A program made the translations under genes and the position numbers. A model generated the notes under the pieces. It made no database searches. It worked only from the letters and a program-made list of their open reading frames with translations, and was not told the origin of the DNA. Below, in pieces: positions 62,243-64,000 of a DNA stretch of 64,000 nt. Origin of the DNA: Clostridia bacterium (GTDB lineage: Bacteria > Bacillota > Clostridia > Oscillospirales > CAG-272); the NCBI GenBank assembly GCA_017540175.1, contig JAFYBN010000113.1, positions 34,573 through 98,572 of the forward strand, in the 5' to 3' direction. The stretch's first letter is position 1. Every line of letters begins with the position of its first letter.

Positions 62243-62287
62243 AGGATAGCATATAACGCGGGACAAAAAAGGGACCGGTTACAGTTT
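62243..62287 (-). promoter_or_regulatory. Island promoter P4 (upstream of the WYL regulator gene)
   Basis: On the minus strand ACCGGTCCCTTTTTTGTCC, then 12 bases, then TATCCT (62248-62243). The leader to ATG 62212 is only about 25 bases. Confidence 0.75.
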
Positions 62288-62318
62288 ATGTCAAAACGGA
62301 GGGTTTGTCAAGTCTTTT

Positions 62319-62972
62319 TTAGAATTGCTGCTGATAACGACCGACAACAAAACCATTCTTCACATTTTCTTTGATCTGCGGATGGGTTGAATATCTTAAT
62401 AATCCATGCTCCTTCAGATATGACAACGCCCTTGCCGTCTGATTGATGTTATACCGACTTGCCCAATTTGCGCAGCCGATCCCTTTTCCTTCAGCAAGTT
62501 TTGCCTGAACATCAATTAGGAGGCTGATCTGCTGTGTCTTCGTTCTTGAATAGGTTTGATGCTTTCGCGTTCCGGCTATCACCGTTTTGAGAATTTCTAC
62601 AGAATATCCCTCTCCGAGCGTATCCATCCGAATAAATCGTTTTTGATCCCTCCCGCGCAAAGCCGGTTCCCCGTGTTCCCGGATTTCATATCCCATTTGG
62701 CGAAGCATTTCCAAGAGTTCCAAAAAAGTCTTTGGGAGTGCGGCATCGATTGCCTTACAAATCTGCTCTCTGCGGGAAGCTATCCGTGTTTCGCCCTGCC
62801 ATACATCATAGGTCTTCCCTTTTCGTTTTGGATGTTCCACGATTGAGTATCCGTTTTCTGCACATATCGTATCGTTAAGCCGCTTCATGGCTCGTGCAGA
62901 GCCGAGGAAATCTCGGAATTTGCGAGTACAGTCCAGCGTCGTGGAATTTATAATGATATGGTTGTGAATATA
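62319..62972 (-). pseudogene. Relaxase (mobilisation nuclease) remnant
   Basis: The frame is open from 62972 to a stop at 62319, without the N-terminal part of a relaxase. It begins IHNHIIINSTTLDCTRKFRD, matching the third HUH-type histidine region and following strand of Clostridia relaxases (usual form HLHNHxxINSxSLDxxRKF). It continues LNDTICAENGYSIVEHPKRK. The tyrosine active site and the first part of the HUH motif are lost. A start near 62888 would give 189 aa. The DNA is AT-rich compared with its neighbours. It marks the right border of the island as mobile DNA. Confidence 0.75.
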
Positions 62973-63084
62973 TTATTTATTTTCGATCCAATTTGCGTAT
63001 ATATATTCATATTCTCCCTTTCCCTCATGATGATGTTTTGAAGAATCGCAATCTGTAGAGTAGGGAGAGACGATTTTTACAGCC

Positions 63085-63121
63085 ACAAAAGAAAAATGAC
63101 CATCGGTTTTGGGATGGTCAT
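63085..63121. repeat. Hairpin repeat, right copy
   Basis: CAAAAGAAAAATGACCATCG and the next 16 bases match the copy at 49972-50013 at 34 of 36 positions, same orientation. The arms ATGACCAT/ATGGTCAT enclose a 10-base loop. The 233 bases from 62973 to 63205 hold no gene. Confidence 0.75.
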
Positions 63122-63205
63122 AATTCTATGCAGCTTGTACCCCACGTCGTGATTTGGAGCAGGGGTTGCCTCCTCTGAACTCACAGTGAAGACTTGGCCT
63201 CCCCC

Positions 63206-64000
63206 TCACGGATCCACCGTCTCATCATACGCGTAATCCGTGAAATCGCCGAAGCCCCAGTCGCCGTAGCCGAGATGAAACGACCGGCCCGCCTCGCCCT
63301 GATCGACGGCGCGGATGGCGGCCATTTCCTCCTCCGTCAGCTCGAAGTCGAAGATCGAGATGTTTTCGAGGATGTGATCCGGATTCGTGGAGCCGGGGAC
63401 GGGACAGAGCCCCTCCTGCATATGCCAGCGCAGGATGATCTGGTAAACGGTCTTCCCCCGCGCTTCGGCGATCTCGTTCAGCACGTCGTTGTCCACGTCC
63501 GCGCCCGGGCGGTTGTGGTTCAGCGGGTACCAGCATTCCACCTGAATGTCATAGTTCTCCCGGTAACGCTCCCGCGCGGCGGTTCTCTGGGCCAGCGGAT
63601 GGCATTCGATCTGCGCGACCTGCGGCTTGATCTCCGCGTTTTCCATGATGTAGTTGAAGGCGTCCATGCGGTTGTCGAAGTTGCTGATGCCCAGCGCGCG
63701 GATCCTTCCCGCCTTGTACTCCGCTTCCATCACCCGCCATGCCGAGAGAATGTCCTCGAGCGTTCCGGCGGGATGGTGGATGTAGACAAGATCGATGTAT
63801 TCGACCTGCAGGCGCTCCAGCATTCCCTCGAAGGCGTTCTGCGCGTCCGCCAGATTGCCGGAGATCTTGCTCGTCAGCCAGATTTCCTCCCGCGGGACGC
63901 CGCTGTCCCGGATCCCCCAGCCCACGCCGCGTTCGTTGTAATAGAACATCGCGCTGTCGAGGTGGCGGTACCCGGATCCGAGGGCGGAGGAGACCATTCT
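63206..64000 (-). CDS. Aldo/keto reductase, 5' end outside window
   Basis: At least 265 residues of an AKR family protein. It starts, at the window edge, near strand 2 with YRHLDSAMFYYNERGVGWGI (catalytic Asp and Tyr), then LTSKIS (catalytic Lys) and LVYIHHPAG (catalytic His). The C-terminal NADPH-binding region has ILRWHMQEGLCPVPGSTNPD with the PGS(T)xxxx motif. It would reduce an aldehyde or ketose with NADPH. The initiating codon is beyond 64000. It converges on the relaxase remnant and is outside the island. Confidence 0.92.
   Translation of the reverse strand, partial: RMVSSALGSGYRHLDSAMFYYNERGVGWGIRDSGVPREEIWLTSKISGNLADAQNAFEGMLERLQVEYIDLVYIHHPAGTLEDILSAWRVMEAEYKAGRIRALGISNFDNRMDAFNYIMENAEIKPQVAQIECHPLAQRTAARERYRENYDIQVECWYPLNHNRPGADVDNDVLNEIAEARGKTVYQIILRWHMQEGLCPVPGSTNPDHILENISIFDFELTEEEMAAIRAVDQGEAGRSFHLGYGDWGFGDFTDYAYDETVDP

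Noticed and set aside
1-64000. CRISPR array, tRNA or rRNA genes
   Set aside because: No spaced direct repeats, cloverleaf or rRNA-like segments were seen on either strand.

Overview
The window looks like a chromosome segment of a GC-rich member of the Bacillota, class Clostridia, probably an uncultured gut bacterium. The evidence is strong AAAGGAG/GGAGG ribosome binding sites, near-consensus sigma-A promoters (TTGACA-17-TATAAT) standing out in GC-rich DNA, LxxC lipoprotein signals, a glmS-type ribozyme, WYL and XRE regulators, DUF2325, and remnants of IS66 and of a Clostridia-type mobilisable element. No rRNA, tRNA or CRISPR array was seen. This is a reading of sequence and translations only; no database search was run.

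Region 1 (1-18.6 kb, nearly all minus strand) is an exopolysaccharide locus. A sugar-1-phosphate nucleotidyltransferase and a UDP-glucuronate 4-epimerase-like enzyme supply precursors. A metallophosphoesterase follows behind two good promoters, then two Wzz-type chain-length proteins (one fused to a degenerate GGDEF domain), a Wzy-like polymerase, a TagF-like glycerophosphotransferase, two GT4 and one GT2 glycosyltransferases, a Wzx flippase, the initiating phosphoglycosyl transferase and a galactokinase-like GHMP kinase.

Region 2 (18.7-35.6 kb) mixes sugar capture and processing. It has three of the window's four solitary solute-binding lipoproteins, with no ABC permease near them. It also has a glmM operon preceded by a clear glmS ribozyme, three uroporphyrinogen-decarboxylase-family proteins, a CE15-like esterase, a GH43-MFS operon and a flavin reductase-like protein.

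Region 3 (35.8-43 kb) holds a compact RiPP-like cassette (43-aa precursor, radical SAM/SPASM maturase, PqqD-like recognition protein), a lower-GC XRE regulator/MFS exporter pair next to a hairpin-rich spacer, and a DUF2325/HMA/methyltransferase operon with a palindromic operator candidate.

Region 4 (43.2-49.7 kb) has a truncated alpha-L-fucosidase, a fourth solute-binding protein, a GH35 beta-galactosidase/SGNH hydrolase operon and an IS66 remnant.

Region 5 (49.7-63.1 kb) is the most unusual part. It is bounded by two near-identical hairpin repeats and by remnants of mobile DNA (a DUF6870-like fragment on the left, a truncated relaxase on the right). From 52.9 to 62.3 kb all genes lie on the minus strand in four transcription units. 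Each begins with the same promoter, which carries the conserved block ACCGNTCCNTTTTTTGNCC exactly 12 nt before the -10 box. The units encode a WYL-domain regulator, a small alarmone-hydrolase-like HD protein, an ADP-ribosylglycohydrolase and many acidic uncharacterised proteins, several of which share a helical C-terminal module. A WYL-controlled stress or immunity island is the best candidate for an undescribed system.

Several genes are broken by one-base indels, mostly in homopolymers (SBP1, SBP2, SBP4, one URO-D gene, one island gene). That pattern may be consensus error in the assembly, so those gene losses should be read with care. SBP2 also has two in-frame TAG codons that indel error cannot explain.
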